DNA of 9,422 bases from positions 1 to 9,422 of the forward strand of contig JAYTJE010000187.1 in the NCBI GenBank assembly GCA_043731355.1, written 5' to 3'. A model generated the notes under the pieces. The model was given only the letters and a program-made list of their open reading frames with translations. It had not been told where the DNA came from and made no database searches. Positions within the stretch are counted from its first letter, which is position 1. Each line of letters begins with the position of its first letter. The translations under genes and the position numbers were made by a program. The stretch is from GWC2-56-14 sp043731355. Lineage in GTDB: Bacteria; Nitrospirota; UBA9217. Of this stretch, positions 6,771 to 9,422 are shown in pieces.

Positions 6771-9422
<2,652 letters not shown>

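Overview
The window carries five housekeeping genes, all on the minus strand. Read in the direction of transcription (right to left) the order is rpoB (3' two thirds), rpoC (complete), rpsL (complete), rpsG (complete) and fusA (5' two thirds). This is the widespread bacterial linkage of the RNA polymerase beta and beta' genes to the str cluster. All five frames are intact. I see no mobile element, tRNA, rRNA, CRISPR array or horizontally acquired cargo, and I found no new multi-gene system.

Organism: a Gram-negative bacterium is most likely. Both the beta insertion preceding the GDDLPPG segment (beta-i9/SI2 type) and the large trigger-loop insertion of beta' (SI3 type) are present, as in Proteobacteria and several related phyla. 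EF-G lacks the roughly ten-residue insertion that enterobacterial EF-G has before RINIIDTPGH, and S12 begins MPTINQLVR. From memory of family sequences this fits Desulfobacterota ('Deltaproteobacteria') or Nitrospirota better than Gammaproteobacteria. This assignment is an inference without a tree.

Layout: 9422-6771 is rpoB, with its N-terminal ~440 codons beyond the right edge. A 104-nt gap follows, holding a perfect 16-bp palindrome, then rpoC from a GTG start at 6666 to 2533. A 187-nt spacer (2346-2532) is the only sizeable non-coding stretch. It holds an imperfect stem-loop just after rpoC, a perfect consensus TTGACA-17-TATAAT promoter with an upstream A-tract, a short leader hairpin, and the rpsL Shine-Dalgarno. 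rpsL (2345-1974, GTG start), rpsG (1908-1438, ATG) and fusA (from 1410, TTG) follow with gaps of 65 and 27 nt, and fusA runs off the left edge in its domain III.

Functionally, rpoB and rpoC encode the catalytic core of RNA polymerase, S12 and S7 are 30S ribosomal proteins, and EF-G drives translocation. The promoter ahead of rpsL suggests the translation genes can be expressed strongly and independently of read-through from rpoBC. The points most worth a second look are that promoter/leader region, the non-ATG starts of rpoC, rpsL and fusA, and a frameshift-like motif inside rpoB.
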